Origin: an uncultured Bacteroides sp.
Lineage (GTDB): Bacteria > Bacteroidota > Bacteroidia > Bacteroidales > Bacteroidaceae
NCBI GenBank assembly: GCA_900557355.1
Contig: USSR01000024.1
Location: 1-22,310 of the forward strand
DNA length: 22,310 nt
Direction: 5' to 3'
The notes beneath the pieces were generated by a model. That model was not told where the DNA came from and made no database searches. It saw only the letters and a list, made by a program, of their open reading frames with translations. The position numbers and the translations under genes were made by a program. Shown here in pieces: positions 7,421 through 17,927 of the stretch. Positions within the stretch are counted from its first letter, which is position 1. Every line of letters starts with the position of its first letter.

Positions 7421-9657
7421 ATGAAAAACATGACATTTACAACAGTACTACTTTGTATACTGTTCATGCCTTTCTTTATCTCCTCATGTACAGATAAGAT
7501 AGATGAACATTATGAAGAACCTGAATGGTTGAAAGGTAGTGCTTGGGAAGTCCTGGAAGATAGAGGGAACTACTCGCTATTTTTGCAGGCAGTAGAGTTG
7601 GCAGGTTTTAAGCCTATTATGGAGGGAAAAAGTATCCTGACTGTGATGGCTCCGGATGATACGGCTTTTTCGGCCTATTTGGAGAAGCACGGCTATTCCG
7701 ACATCAGTGAAATAAATTTGGATGAATTGAAAAAAGTGATTGGTTTTCATCTGCTTTATTATTCTTACAATAAAAATAAGTTGGTGAATTTTCGTCCGGA
7801 AGGTGATTTAATAACTGATGAGGAAATGAATAAAAATGCGGGTCTGTATTATAAGTTTCGTACACGTAGTAGTAATGTTCCTACTATGGAAGTAGAGGCT
7901 TCTACGGGTAAACGACGCATGGTTTATCATCTGGACCGTTTTATTCCGGTTTTCTCTTACCGTTTTTGGGATACAAAAAAATTGGATGCAGCATCTAATT
8001 ATACCTATCTAATTATACCTATTTTTATCCTAATTCCACATGGAAAGGGACAGGGGGATTCAATGTTTCCAATGCTGCTGTTAGTGAATATGAAATTTTG
8101 GCAGATAATGGTTATGTATATATTGTTGATCAGGTAATTGAACCTTTGGAAACCATTTATACCCAGTTGGAATCAAATGAAAATTATTCAATTTTTTTCA
8201 ACTTATATAATGAAAATACCACTTATACGTATGACGCTACCTTATCTAAAGATTTTGGAGCAGCCTTGGGGGCCGATTCACTTTTTATTCATACACATGG
8301 TACTTCTTTGCCTGCTATAGCAGTAGAATGGTATTCAACGAAATATTCGGATGTAGCCAATAATGCTTCAAAAGCATATAGTGTATTTGCACCGTCAGAT
8401 GTGGCTATGAATAATTTCTTTGATAATTATTGGGAAAAGGGTGGATATGAATCTTTGGATGATGTAGATGATTTAGCAATGAAATATATGTTGAATCAAT
8501 TTATTTATAAAGATGGAATTGCATTCCCTGATGAAATTACGAGTGGAAAAGTTAAGAATATGTATGACATGGTCTTTAACTTCGATCCTTCTAAGGTGAC
8601 TGATAAATCAATGTGTGTCAATGGTGTCTTTTATGGATTAAATACAATGGATACACCTATTTTGTTTGCTTCTGTAGTCGGACCGGCTTTCCGTAACAAA
8701 GATTGTAATTATTATCTTTACATGTTGGATGGGACTGGACTGATAACTGCCTATTCTTCACAAGATACGAAGTATGTCTTGTTAGTGCCTACTAATGAAC
8801 AAATAGAGTCAGAAGATATTTACTTGAGAACTTATGCGGATGGAAGTAAGTTACAACAAGAAACCGAGGATGGATTGGTAGATGTTTCTTCTTCTGTAAT
8901 GAGAACTATTGTAAACATACATACGGCTACAGGTGTAGATGGACTGAAAACAAATGGGACACAGGTTCTAGCTACACAAACCGGTTTTAATTATTGGTAT
9001 GTGAAGGACGGGAAGATAACAAGTAGTGCAGCTTATAATCAAATTTTGGAACCGGATAATAATGTGGAACCTTTCTCTGAATTTACAGAAGTAAAGAACG
9101 GCAATGACAACTGGAATAATGGAAGAACTTATATGTATAGTGGAACAGCCTTGTTTCAAGCGCAAGAAGGTGATGGGTTACAACATAAATTAAGCGTTTG
9201 TAATGATAATCGTTATGTTTACTATCAGTTTGCACAGCTGTTGCAGAAAGCTGATATGGTAATGTCTAGCAACTATATATTCGGACTAGCAGGAGCTTCT
9301 CATGTTATAGGTTTTATTCCGACAAATGAAGCCATTAGTACAGCAATAGCTGCAGGGCAAATTCCGGGCATGGATGCGACCGGAGCGGTAACTAGTAGTT
9401 CGAAACTTCGTCAATACCTGCTTTCATATTTTATACGTGATAGGGAAAATGCACTTATTTCTTATCCTTATCCGGGGTCGGCTATGAAGAGTTCTACATA
9501 TGTTACTGCTAGTGGAAAGTCTTTGACGTATACAGATTCCGGAAGTTCATTAAGCATAATGGTAGATGGAAAAGTGGCAAACGTGATATCTGATTATAAT
9601 TTCTTCCCGTTTGCGTTTGACGACGGATGTTTTCAGTTGATTGATACAGTCCTTTGA
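7421..9657 (+). pseudogene. FAS1 (fasciclin) surface lipoprotein A, broken by a 14-bp duplication
   Basis: An ATG at 7421 starts a lipoprotein signal ending ISS-Cys23, followed by DKIDEHYEE, a surface-export-like acidic stretch. An upstream in-frame TTG at 7412 is less likely. The first frame ends at 8135-8137 after 238 codons; a second frame is open from 7999 to 9657. An exact 14-bp tandem duplication at 7993-8020 causes the switch. Removing one copy yields a 740-residue protein with about four FAS1 domains. FAS1 cores are visible near residues 48-230 (LTVMAPDDTAF, then NGYVYIVDQV), 320 (YSVFAPSDVA), 445 (YVLLVPTNEQ) and 620 (IGFIPTNEAI), and the C-terminus ends in a FAS1-like strand. FAS1 domains are linked to adhesion and extracellular binding; a role as a glycan-binding partner of the next SusC/SusD pair is inferred. 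As read, only part of the first domain would be made. Confidence 0.86.
7993..8020. repeat. Exact 14-bp tandem duplication inside FAS1 lipoprotein A
   Basis: ATCTAATTATACCT at 7993-8006 is repeated without change at 8007-8020. Because 14 is not a multiple of three, the duplication shifts the frame. The upstream frame reads SNYTY through the first copy and the downstream frame reads SNYTY through the second, so the single-copy ancestor is clear. Slipped-strand replication or recombination between the copies could remove it again. Confidence 0.95.
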
Positions 9658-9673
9658 TATAACCGAATTTAAT

Positions 9674-12600
9674 ATGAATATGAAATTAGTAAAATACATG
9701 CTGATAGCGATACTTGTTCTGGGGACAGGGGAAGTAGCCGCACAGGTACAAGTCGTGTCCGGTAAGGTGACCGAAATGCTGGGAAATCAGATCGAACCGA
9801 TAGTAGGTGCGAATGTGAATATTGTGAACGCTCAAAACCGTTCTGTAGGAGGTGCGGTGACCAATTTGGATGGTGACTACCGTTTACAAATTCCTGCACA
9901 AGAAAACAATCTGACATTGGTATATTCATACATTGGTATGAAAACGAAACGAATCAAATATACTGGTCAGAAGGTATTGAATGTAAAACTGGAATCCAAT
10001 GTGGAAACATTGGATGAGGTTGCTATCACTGCTAAACGTATCGAACGTAATAATATGGGTATCGGACATAAAGAGAATGTATCTGCGACACAGAAAGTGA
10101 TGATGGAAGATTTGATTGCTACTGCTCCGATAGCTACGGTAGAAGAAGCTTTACAGGGGCAGTTGAGTGGTGTAGATATTGCATTGAGTGCTGATCCGGG
10201 AGCGCGGAGTTCTATCCGTATTCGTGGTACCAGTACACTGAATGGCTCTGTCGAACCATTAATTGTGATTGACGGGGTTCCCTATACACAAGAGTTAGAT
10301 GACGACTTTGATTTTTCTACTGCCAATGAAGAAGATTTAGGTGCTTTATTGAATATTGCTCCTACTGATATAGAATCGGTAGAAGTTTTGAAAGATGCGG
10401 CTGCTACGGCTATTTGGGGAACGAAAGGTGCTAACGGTGTGTTGTCAATTACGACTAAAAAAGGTAAGACTGGCAAGACTACATTTAATTTTTCTTCTAA
10501 GTTCACAGCAAAATTTGAACCGAATAGTATTCCAATGTTAAATGGATCGGAGTACATTGCTATGGTACAGGAGGCTTTGTGGAATAGTGCTAATTATACA
10601 GGTTTGAATGCAGATACTTATTTAAAGTATTTGTATGATACACCTGAAATTAACTACTCGCCCAATTGGAACTATTTCAATGAATATAATGTAGATACAA
10701 ACTGGTTGGACGAGGTACGTCAGAATGCATTTACTACAGACAATACATTTTCTATGAGCGGTGGTGGTGAAAAGGCCACTTATCGTCTGTCACTGGGATA
10801 TTTAAGTGAAGGAGGTACAACCATCGGTACAGGGCTGAAACGTTTCAACTCATCTTTGCGTGTAGACTATAATTTCTCGGATAAGTTGAGGTTTGGAGCA
10901 GATTTCTACTTTACACAGTCAGATAAGGATGATAACTGGGCACCAAAAGATAGCAACGTACGTTCGGAAGCGTTTAAAAAGATGCCAAATAAATCTCCTT
11001 ATTATATGGATGATAATGGAAACCGTTCTTCACAGTATTTTTCTTATCAGACAAAGGATTGGGAAGGTGAATTTAAGGCAAGTAACAATAGTGCCTCTCA
11101 TTTTAATCCGGTAGCTATGGCAAACGAGAGTTATAAAAATACTATGTCACGTGATAGCCGTGCTAATTTCCGTATTGATTATAAAATACTTCCGTATCTG
11201 ACGTATTCGGCTTATGCTTCTCTTAAGATGTCGACTACTACAACAGACAAATTCCTTCCTCAAGTTGCTACGGGAGTGGCTTGGACAAGTGAATATGCCA
11301 ACCAAAGTACTGCTGCTTCTTCAGAGAGTCTAACGTTGCAAACGGAAAACAAATTGATATTCAATAAAAACTGGAAGGATAAACATAATTTGATTGCAAC
11401 TGCTGTATTCCGTACTACGCAGGCTACCAGTTCTAGTGCTACAAGTACTTCTTATGGTAATGCTTCATCTGGTCTTGCAGATCCGATTACAGGTAGTTCT
11501 GTTTATAGTCTGGGTTCAGGGGAGTCGGAAGCACGTAGTATTTCCGGAACCGGTTTGATTAACTATACTTTGTTGGATCGTTATGTATTTCATACTTCTG
11601 CAACGATGGATGCTAATTCTGCAATGGGTAAGTCAGAACGTTTGGGTATTTTTCCTACTGTGGGAATTTCTTGGAATATGCAAAATGAACCGTTCATGAA
11701 AAATACAGAAGACTGGCTGGATGAAATCAAACTTCGTTTCAGCATCGGACAAAGTGGTAATGCTCCCAAAGGGACGGCCGCTTATTATGGAGCTTATAGT
11801 TCACGAGGAGAATATATGGATATGTCTGCTATTTATCCTAGCAGAATGCAGTTGAACAATTTGAAATGGGAAACTTCAACAGAATATAATTTGGGTGGTG
11901 ATTTTAGCTTTTTCCATGGCAAGTTAAGGCTGACTTTTGAGTGGTATAATAAATATATTAAAGATTTGCTGCAGAAAGAACCGAAAATGCCGACTACTAC
12001 AGGATTCTCTAAGAATAAATGGTACAACTCTGGAAGAATGGAGAATAAAGGATGGGAGGCCCGTATCGATGGTGTATTGTATGAAAAGAAAGATTGGCGT
12101 GTTAGTGCCTATGTTAACTTGAGCCGTAACACGAACGAAATTACCGAACTGCCTGAAACAATGAATCCGGAGCCTTATACCTTTAAAAATGGTGAGTATG
12201 CTATTCGCATTGAAGAGGGACGCCCGTTTGGTTCTTTCTATGGTTATCGTTACAAAGGAGTCTACCAAAATCAGGAGGCTACTTATGCACGGGATAAAGA
12301 GGGAAATGTTATGAATGATGTGAACGGTAAACCAATTGTTATGAAGAATGGTGCTAAGCAGGTATGTCCGGGTGATGCTATTTATGAAGATATTAATCAT
12401 GATGGTGTGATAAATGAATACGATATTGTTTATCTGGGCAACTGTAATCCGATTCTTACTGGTGGTTTTGGCTTTACCGTTAAATATAAGCGTCTAAGTT
12501 TGAATGCATTATTCTATGGTCGTTTTGGACAGAAAATTATTAATGCGACTCGTATGGATAATGAATCTATGTATAATGCCAATAACCAAAGTAAAGCGGT

Positions 12601-12943
12601 TTTGCGGCGTTGGAGAAATGAAGGAGATAATACGGATATTCCACGTGCTTTATATAATGAGGGATATAACTATTTAGGGTCAGATCGTTTTGTAGAAGAT
12701 GCTTCTTATGTTCGTTTAAAGACTTTGTCGTTGAGCTATTCCTTGCCTAAAAAGGTGTGCAATTATTTAGGTATCAATACGCTTAATTTCTTTGTTACTG
12801 GTTATGACTTGTTAACTTGGACTGGTTACACAGGACAGGATCCAGAAGCGTCTCTTCCTACTTCGGCTTCTAAACTGTCGAAAGATAGTGCAAATACACC
12901 TTGCTCTCGCCGTTTTTCTTGTGGTTTAAATTTGAATTTCTAA
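9674..12943 (+). CDS. SusC-like TonB-dependent outer-membrane transporter (SusC1)
   Basis: I place the start at ATG 9674, 16 bases after the FAS1-A stop, giving 1,089 residues and a signal peptide ending GEVAAQ near residue 24; ATG 9680 is equally possible, and a start at 9641 would overlap the previous gene. After the signal come a carboxypeptidase-regulatory-like domain (about 26-112), a TonB-box-like LDEVAITAKR (about 113-122), a plug domain with SIRIRGTSTLNG and LIVIDGVPY, and a long beta-barrel ending in LNLNF, whose C-terminal Phe suits outer-membrane assembly. SusC proteins form the channel through which oligosaccharides held by the SusD lid are imported using TonB energy. SusD1 follows by 13 bases. 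The substrate is inferred from neighbours to be a pectic oligosaccharide. Confidence 0.96.
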   Translation: MNMKLVKYMLIAILVLGTGEVAAQVQVVSGKVTEMLGNQIEPIVGANVNIVNAQNRSVGGAVTNLDGDYRLQIPAQENNLTLVYSYIGMKTKRIKYTGQKVLNVKLESNVETLDEVAITAKRIERNNMGIGHKENVSATQKVMMEDLIATAPIATVEEALQGQLSGVDIALSADPGARSSIRIRGTSTLNGSVEPLIVIDGVPYTQELDDDFDFSTANEEDLGALLNIAPTDIESVEVLKDAAATAIWGTKGANGVLSITTKKGKTGKTTFNFSSKFTAKFEPNSIPMLNGSEYIAMVQEALWNSANYTGLNADTYLKYLYDTPEINYSPNWNYFNEYNVDTNWLDEVRQNAFTTDNTFSMSGGGEKATYRLSLGYLSEGGTTIGTGLKRFNSSLRVDYNFSDKLRFGADFYFTQSDKDDNWAPKDSNVRSEAFKKMPNKSPYYMDDNGNRSSQYFSYQTKDWEGEFKASNNSASHFNPVAMANESYKNTMSRDSRANFRIDYKILPYLTYSAYASLKMSTTTTDKFLPQVATGVAWTSEYANQSTAASSESLTLQTENKLIFNKNWKDKHNLIATAVFRTTQATSSSATSTSYGNASSGLADPITGSSVYSLGSGESEARSISGTGLINYTLLDRYVFHTSATMDANSAMGKSERLGIFPTVGISWNMQNEPFMKNTEDWLDEIKLRFSIGQSGNAPKGTAAYYGAYSSRGEYMDMSAIYPSRMQLNNLKWETSTEYNLGGDFSFFHGKLRLTFEWYNKYIKDLLQKEPKMPTTTGFSKNKWYNSGRMENKGWEARIDGVLYEKKDWRVSAYVNLSRNTNEITELPETMNPEPYTFKNGEYAIRIEEGRPFGSFYGYRYKGVYQNQEATYARDKEGNVMNDVNGKPIVMKNGAKQVCPGDAIYEDINHDGVINEYDIVYLGNCNPILTGGFGFTVKYKRLSLNALFYGRFGQKIINATRMDNESMYNANNQSKAVLRRWRNEGDNTDIPRALYNEGYNYLGSDRFVEDASYVRLKTLSLSYSLPKKVCNYLGINTLNFFVTGYDLLTWTGYTGQDPEASLPTSASKLSKDSANTPCSRRFSCGLNLNF

Positions 12944-12956
12944 TACATTTACAGAC

Positions 12957-14504
12957 ATGAAGAAACTGATTTATATAGGGATAATGGCAGGGAGCCTGCT
13001 GCTGAACAGTAGTTGCAGCGATTGGTTGGACTTGCTTCCCAAAAATGAACAAGTGACTGACGCTTACTGGAAATCGAAAGAAGATGTAGAAGCGGTCATT
13101 GCTTCCGGTTATTATTATATGCGTTCCTCCTGCCAGTCATTGCTAAAATGGGGAGAACTGCGAGGAGCATCTATTTGTACCTTGACAGGTGATAAGGATG
13201 GAATGAAGTTGCAGAATTTCCAGTTGGATGGAACAGAAGCTATTTGTAAATGGGAGAACATGTATCAAGTGATCAACATGGCCAATGTGGTCATCGCTCA
13301 TGCTCCGGGAGTACGTGAAATAGATGACACCTATACAGAAGGTGCAATGAATGCACATCTTTCCGAAGCTTATTTCATGCGAGCATTAATGTATTTTTAC
13401 TTGGTACGCAATTTTAAAGAAGTGCCTTTGGTAACAACTCCTTATGAGGATGACTCTACTCCGTTTTCTATTGCCAAATCTTCAGAAGAAGAAATCTTGA
13501 AGCAAATTAAGGCGGATGTGCAAACAGCTCTTGACTCTGGAGGTGCGAAGGAATTTTATGATAATGATAATTGGAATGCTTCCAAAGGACGGGCTACTAA
13601 ATGGGCTTTGTATGCATTAATGTCGGAAGTTTCCTTGTGGACCGAAGATTATGATACTTGTATTAAGTATGCAGACCTATTAATCAACGCTACTGCATCA
13701 CGTCGTCCGGCATTTATTACAATTCCGGAGAACTGGTATACAATTTTTAATCCGGGGAATAGTAATGAATCCATTTTTGAAGTGAACTGGGATGGCAACA
13801 CCTATAGCCAGACGGGAGGGCCAAGTGCTATGTATACGACTGGTACAAATCCCAATTATCGATATTCTACTAAAATGGGTGAGGATTTGGTCAATGATTT
13901 TGAAGAGGTTATGGCAGGAAAAGATGCAATCCGTAGCCAATTTGGTGCTTTTATAGCTTATACTGATGGAGAGAACATCGTTCATTGTATATGGAAATAT
14001 GAGATGGGCGATACCGACCCAACGAATCCGGATGCAATACGTTTGAAAGATGATGCTAACTGGATTATTTACAGAATGGCAGATGTCATGTTGATGAAGG
14101 CGGAAGCATTAATTTGGAAAGGAAAGGAAAATTGGCAGGAGGCTGTTGATATTATAAATCAGATCCGTACTCGTGCTAACTTGCCTGAAAAAACTATAGC
14201 TTTAGATGAGGAGGATGAAAGCTCAATGATGGAAAACTATTTATTGCCGGAACGTAATATTGAATTGGCGGCTGAAGGTAAGCGTTGGTATGACATGATA
14301 CGTTATGCCAAAAGTAAGAACTATGCTCATAAATCAGCTTTTATTGCTTTGGTTCAGCAATACAATACAACAGCGAATGCTAGTTGGATACGTTCAGTTC
14401 TTCAGAATGAATATGCATGGTATTTACCAATTCACGCGGATGAAATTGAAAATAACAACTTATTGGTACAGAATCCATATTATGGAATAACAGGTAATAA
14501 TTAA
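12957..14504 (+). CDS. RagB/SusD-family surface glycan-binding lipoprotein (SusD1)
   Basis: The 515-residue protein has a lipobox LLNSS-Cys20 and the typical SusD opening SDWLDLLPKNE. Further family signs are YQVINMANVVI, an AYFMRALMYFYLVRNF helix, a DVMLMKAEALIW tetratricopeptide-like helix, and the late ELAAEGKRWYDMIRY segment. Its length is normal for the family. SusD proteins form the lid over the SusC barrel on the cell surface and bind the incoming oligosaccharide. It lies 13 bases after SusC1 and 13 before the next FAS1 gene, so it is surely cotranscribed. No defect was seen. Confidence 0.96.
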   Translation: MKKLIYIGIMAGSLLLNSSCSDWLDLLPKNEQVTDAYWKSKEDVEAVIASGYYYMRSSCQSLLKWGELRGASICTLTGDKDGMKLQNFQLDGTEAICKWENMYQVINMANVVIAHAPGVREIDDTYTEGAMNAHLSEAYFMRALMYFYLVRNFKEVPLVTTPYEDDSTPFSIAKSSEEEILKQIKADVQTALDSGGAKEFYDNDNWNASKGRATKWALYALMSEVSLWTEDYDTCIKYADLLINATASRRPAFITIPENWYTIFNPGNSNESIFEVNWDGNTYSQTGGPSAMYTTGTNPNYRYSTKMGEDLVNDFEEVMAGKDAIRSQFGAFIAYTDGENIVHCIWKYEMGDTDPTNPDAIRLKDDANWIIYRMADVMLMKAEALIWKGKENWQEAVDIINQIRTRANLPEKTIALDEEDESSMMENYLLPERNIELAAEGKRWYDMIRYAKSKNYAHKSAFIALVQQYNTTANASWIRSVLQNEYAWYLPIHADEIENNNLLVQNPYYGITGNN

Positions 14505-14517
14505 TAAACAGCCATTT

Positions 14518-16257
14518 ATGAAGACTTTAGGAAATATATATTTATTATTATTGGTTGCATTATTCAGTGCATGCAACGATCCCTATGAAGACTCTACTTA
14601 TCAGGTTTATGATATGAATCCGGTATCGTCTTATCTGGAAACTCGTTCTGATGAATTTTCCGAGTGGATCACCGTATTGAAGTATGCAGATTTGTTTAAT
14701 GCCGTGAATCAGGCTTCGTCTTATTTTACGGTATTGGTTCCTACAAATGAAGCTGTGCGCAGTTTCTATACTAAAAAGAATGTATCTTCTATTCAGGAAT
14801 TGGGAAAAGACTATGCCCGTAGTCTTGCTGAATATCATATCGTGAATGATTCTATCAATCTGAATACTTTTGTTCAAGGAGGTAAACTGGAAGCTAAAAC
14901 TCTTTCGGATGATTATCTTTCCGTCTCTTTTGATGAAAGTTCGGAGGCTGGAGGATTTAATTCAATTTATGTGAATAAAGAAGCGCATGTAAAGGAACTG
15001 GCTATCCAAGTGTCTAATGGATATGTGTATGTATTGAATGATGTGATGTCTCCTTTGGTGGAAAGCCTATATGAACGTATCAGTGAAAGTAGTAATAAAT
15101 ACTCCATTTTTGTTGATGCTTTGGAACAAACAAGTTGGAAAGACAGTTTGAGTACTATTTACGATGAAATAAGGCAGGAAGATAATACGGTTATTCAGCA
15201 AAAACGGAATTATACGTTGCTGGCTGTATCAGATGATACCTATCGTTCTGAAGGAGTTACTTCTGTTGCTGATCTGGCTGCTAAAGTAGGTGCAATAGGA
15301 ACAGACTATAAAGATAAAGCAAACGAATTATTTCGCTATGTGGCATATCATGTGATTGGTGGAAGTTACTCTGTTTTTGATTTCAACAATTTTAGTGGAG
15401 GTGCAACTACACGATTGTGGACTACCAAAGCAGATGCAGTATTGGAAGCATCTATGCAGAGTGGCAATAAGTTGTATTTTAATTATAAAGGAGAAATTGA
15501 TGGTCAATCGGTGAAAGCGATGTTTGTTGAAGACGGTTCCGATGTACAGGCTAAAAATGGTATTTTACATGAAATAGATAGCTGGTTGCCTTTGTGGGAA
15601 TCCGAGATTCCGGTGCGCGTAGAATGGGACTTTGCTGATTATGAGGAGGTAGCTTCTTGGGTGAATGGTGGTTATGGTGATCCGGACCAAAAGTATCAGA
15701 CGGCAGATGAAAAAGAGCGCCAGTCGGATGTCTCTTCGCTCTCTTGTTACACCGTAGATGCCAGGAGCACTCTTACATCTCTAGATGGTCAAAACGGCGG
15801 ATATTATCGCGTGGGCTATGCAACTCCGAAGACAAAAGGCTCGGACTGGATCAATTGTAAAAATACAGATCATATCTATTTGAATTTGGGATATAATGGT
15901 TCCGTTACCATGAAAACACCAATTCTGATAGCTGGCAAATATAAAGTGACGTTGAAAGTTACTTATGCAAAATCAATGGATTTTATGCGTACAATGACTA
16001 GTGGAAGTAATGGAGGTAAAATTAAGTTTACATTTGATGATGACACCGATACAGATGTCGAAGTTCCTATTTATGCGAGTATTACAGCCAATGAATTAGG
16101 ACGTTATGATGTAGTTATTTATGATGAGATTGAATTCTCAAAGACGAAGGTTCATTCTATGAAGATGTTGGTTGCCGATCCGGCTGCTTCTTCTCATAAC
16201 AAGTTCCGTATCCAATTAGATTATATGACTTTTGAACCGATAATTGAAGATGAATAG
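14518..16257 (+). CDS. FAS1 (fasciclin) surface lipoprotein B with C-terminal beta-sandwich
   Basis: This intact 579-residue lipoprotein has a lipobox LFSA-Cys19 followed by an acidic NDPYED stretch. The first FAS1 domain spans about 45-190 (YFTVLVPTNEAV, then SNGYVYVLNDVMSPL). A second spans about 195-360 (NYTLLAVSDDTY, then KNGILHEIDSWLPL). Residues about 365-579 form a distinct beta-rich module (IPVRVEWDFADYEEV onward, with SVTMKTPILIAGKYKVTLKV) that could be a jelly-roll or carbohydrate-binding-like domain. It sits where other loci carry SusE/SusF-like binding lipoproteins, directly after SusD1 and 10 bases before another FAS1 gene. A glycan-binding function is inferred, not shown. It is the only unbroken one of the three FAS1 genes. 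Confidence 0.88.
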   Translation: MKTLGNIYLLLLVALFSACNDPYEDSTYQVYDMNPVSSYLETRSDEFSEWITVLKYADLFNAVNQASSYFTVLVPTNEAVRSFYTKKNVSSIQELGKDYARSLAEYHIVNDSINLNTFVQGGKLEAKTLSDDYLSVSFDESSEAGGFNSIYVNKEAHVKELAIQVSNGYVYVLNDVMSPLVESLYERISESSNKYSIFVDALEQTSWKDSLSTIYDEIRQEDNTVIQQKRNYTLLAVSDDTYRSEGVTSVADLAAKVGAIGTDYKDKANELFRYVAYHVIGGSYSVFDFNNFSGGATTRLWTTKADAVLEASMQSGNKLYFNYKGEIDGQSVKAMFVEDGSDVQAKNGILHEIDSWLPLWESEIPVRVEWDFADYEEVASWVNGGYGDPDQKYQTADEKERQSDVSSLSCYTVDARSTLTSLDGQNGGYYRVGYATPKTKGSDWINCKNTDHIYLNLGYNGSVTMKTPILIAGKYKVTLKVTYAKSMDFMRTMTSGSNGGKIKFTFDDDTDTDVEVPIYASITANELGRYDVVIYDEIEFSKTKVHSMKMLVADPAASSHNKFRIQLDYMTFEPIIEDE

Positions 16258-16267
16258 ACACATACTT

Positions 16268-17909
16268 ATGAAAACTATAAAATATATATTGTCATCTATA
16301 TTGCTGATAAGTGGTATATATGCATGTAATGATGACTGGGATTCTCATTATTCCCAGGAAGAACAGGTAGTGAATAATGTAAATATTACAGTAGTCAACA
16401 AGTCGGCTGTTGATTATTTACAGTCGCAACCGGAATTGAGTTCCATGTACCAATTGTTCAGTGAAACAGGATATGCTGGATGAAATGGTTGAGAAGAATT
16501 TGTTGTTCACTATTTTAGTGGTTAGTGACGAGAATGCATTATCTCGTGCAGTTGCTACAGATGATAGAACTTTTTTGGCTAAATCACACATTTCGGATAT
16601 TTCTCTTTCTCCGTCTAATCTGTCGGATGGACAACGTGTGTTGATGTGGAATGGAAAATATATTAATGTGTCGAAGGTAGAAAATGAAGATAATGATACT
16701 TCTATCTCGTTCAACGGTATAGCTGTGAAAAAGATAACGAAGGTGAACAATGGCTATGTTTATGAAATGGAGGATTATGTGGAAACTCCTAAATCATTAT
16801 ATGAGTTGATTGAAGGGTTAGGAGATGATTATTCTATTTTTAGGGAGATGATTATGGAGCGTAATCAGTTGACATTTGATAAAGAGGCCAGTAAAATTAT
16901 AGGTGTCGATGAAACCGGAAGTAACGTCTATGATTCTATTTTCACGGTTACTAATCCTTATTTTGAGGCTGAAGGTTTTAATATGATGTCAGAGTCATTA
17001 TCAGCGACTGTATTGATTCCTTCTAATGAAGTTGTCAATCGTGCGTTGGCTACAGCCCGTAACAAAATACAGGAATGGGGAATGCAACGGGAGGACTCTA
17101 TTCTGAAAAACTGGACTTTTCAATCAATGTTCTTTAATAAAAAACTTACTAAATCGGATTTTGAAGATAATATAGACTTGAATTCTATTTTTAGTAAACA
17201 GTGGCGAACTACAGTACAAGAGGTGGATTTGGAGAATCCTGTATCTCTTAGTAATGGCGTTGCATATTATGTGAAAGAACTGAAGATTCCTACTAATGTA
17301 TTGATTTATCGTGTCAAAGATTTTATGAGATGGTATGAGTATCTGTCAGAAGAAGAAAAAACGCTTTATTTTGATAGCGAAAATCTAACTTTTGATAAAA
17401 TGGATACGAAAGTGACAGCATGGTCAGGTTGGCCTGGTGTTTTCCCAACTATAATCAATCGCGTCGTACGTTTTAAATTAACAGATTCTGCTACTAAAGA
17501 GTACACATTGGATTTTACAGGTTTTAGTTATGATGAAGTAACTAGAGTCGCTGCTCCGTATAAGATACCTCCTGGTGAATATGATTTGTGTTTGGGATTT
17601 GAGCAAAAAATGGGACATGACGTGGAAGTTTCTTTTAATGGAGAGTATGTAGGAACAGTTACAGCCTCTCAACTGACGAAGACTGATTGGCACTATGATC
17701 GTGGCGGACAGGGATATCCTGAAGGGTATGACACTTCTAAAGCGACAGATAAAAATAAAACAAAGTACGATCGTGATGGAGCAAAAGTTGGTGTAGTCAC
17801 TATTGGAGGCACTCAACCGGTAAATGTGGTTATTAAATTCCATGGAATAAACGCAAGCAAATGTTGCTTCCACCACTGGTGTCTGAGACCAACAAAGAAC
17901 TGTTATTAA
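16268..17909 (+). pseudogene. FAS1 (fasciclin) surface lipoprotein C, broken by a one-base frameshift
   Basis: The lipoprotein start is ATG 16268 (signal ending GIYA-Cys20, then NDDWDSHYSQEE, much like lipoprotein A); TTG 16244 and ATG 16250 lie in frame but overlap the previous gene. The first frame ends with TGA at 16481-16483 after 71 codons. The second frame, closed upstream by TGA at 16437-16439, runs to 17909. Removing one base near 16478-16480 turns GYAG-stop into GYADEMVEKNLLFTILVV, a normal FAS1 helix and strand, and gives a 546-residue protein. It would have two FAS1 domains (about 40-180 and 190-355) and a C-terminal beta-sandwich from about 375, with aromatic and charged loops and a final FHHWCLRPTKN strand. 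It is paired with SusC2, 18 bases downstream. As read, the product would be a short useless peptide. Confidence 0.85.
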
Positions 17910-17927
17910 TTTTGATAAGGAATCAAT

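Noticed and set aside
7993..8020. Programmed ribosomal frameshifting
   Set aside because: There is no slippery heptamer or strong downstream structure visible, and an exact duplication explains the shift fully.
8098..9657. Independent FAS1 gene starting at ATG 8098
   Set aside because: The frame is open back to 7999 and the ATG lies inside the last part of a FAS1 domain; it has no signal peptide or ribosome site.
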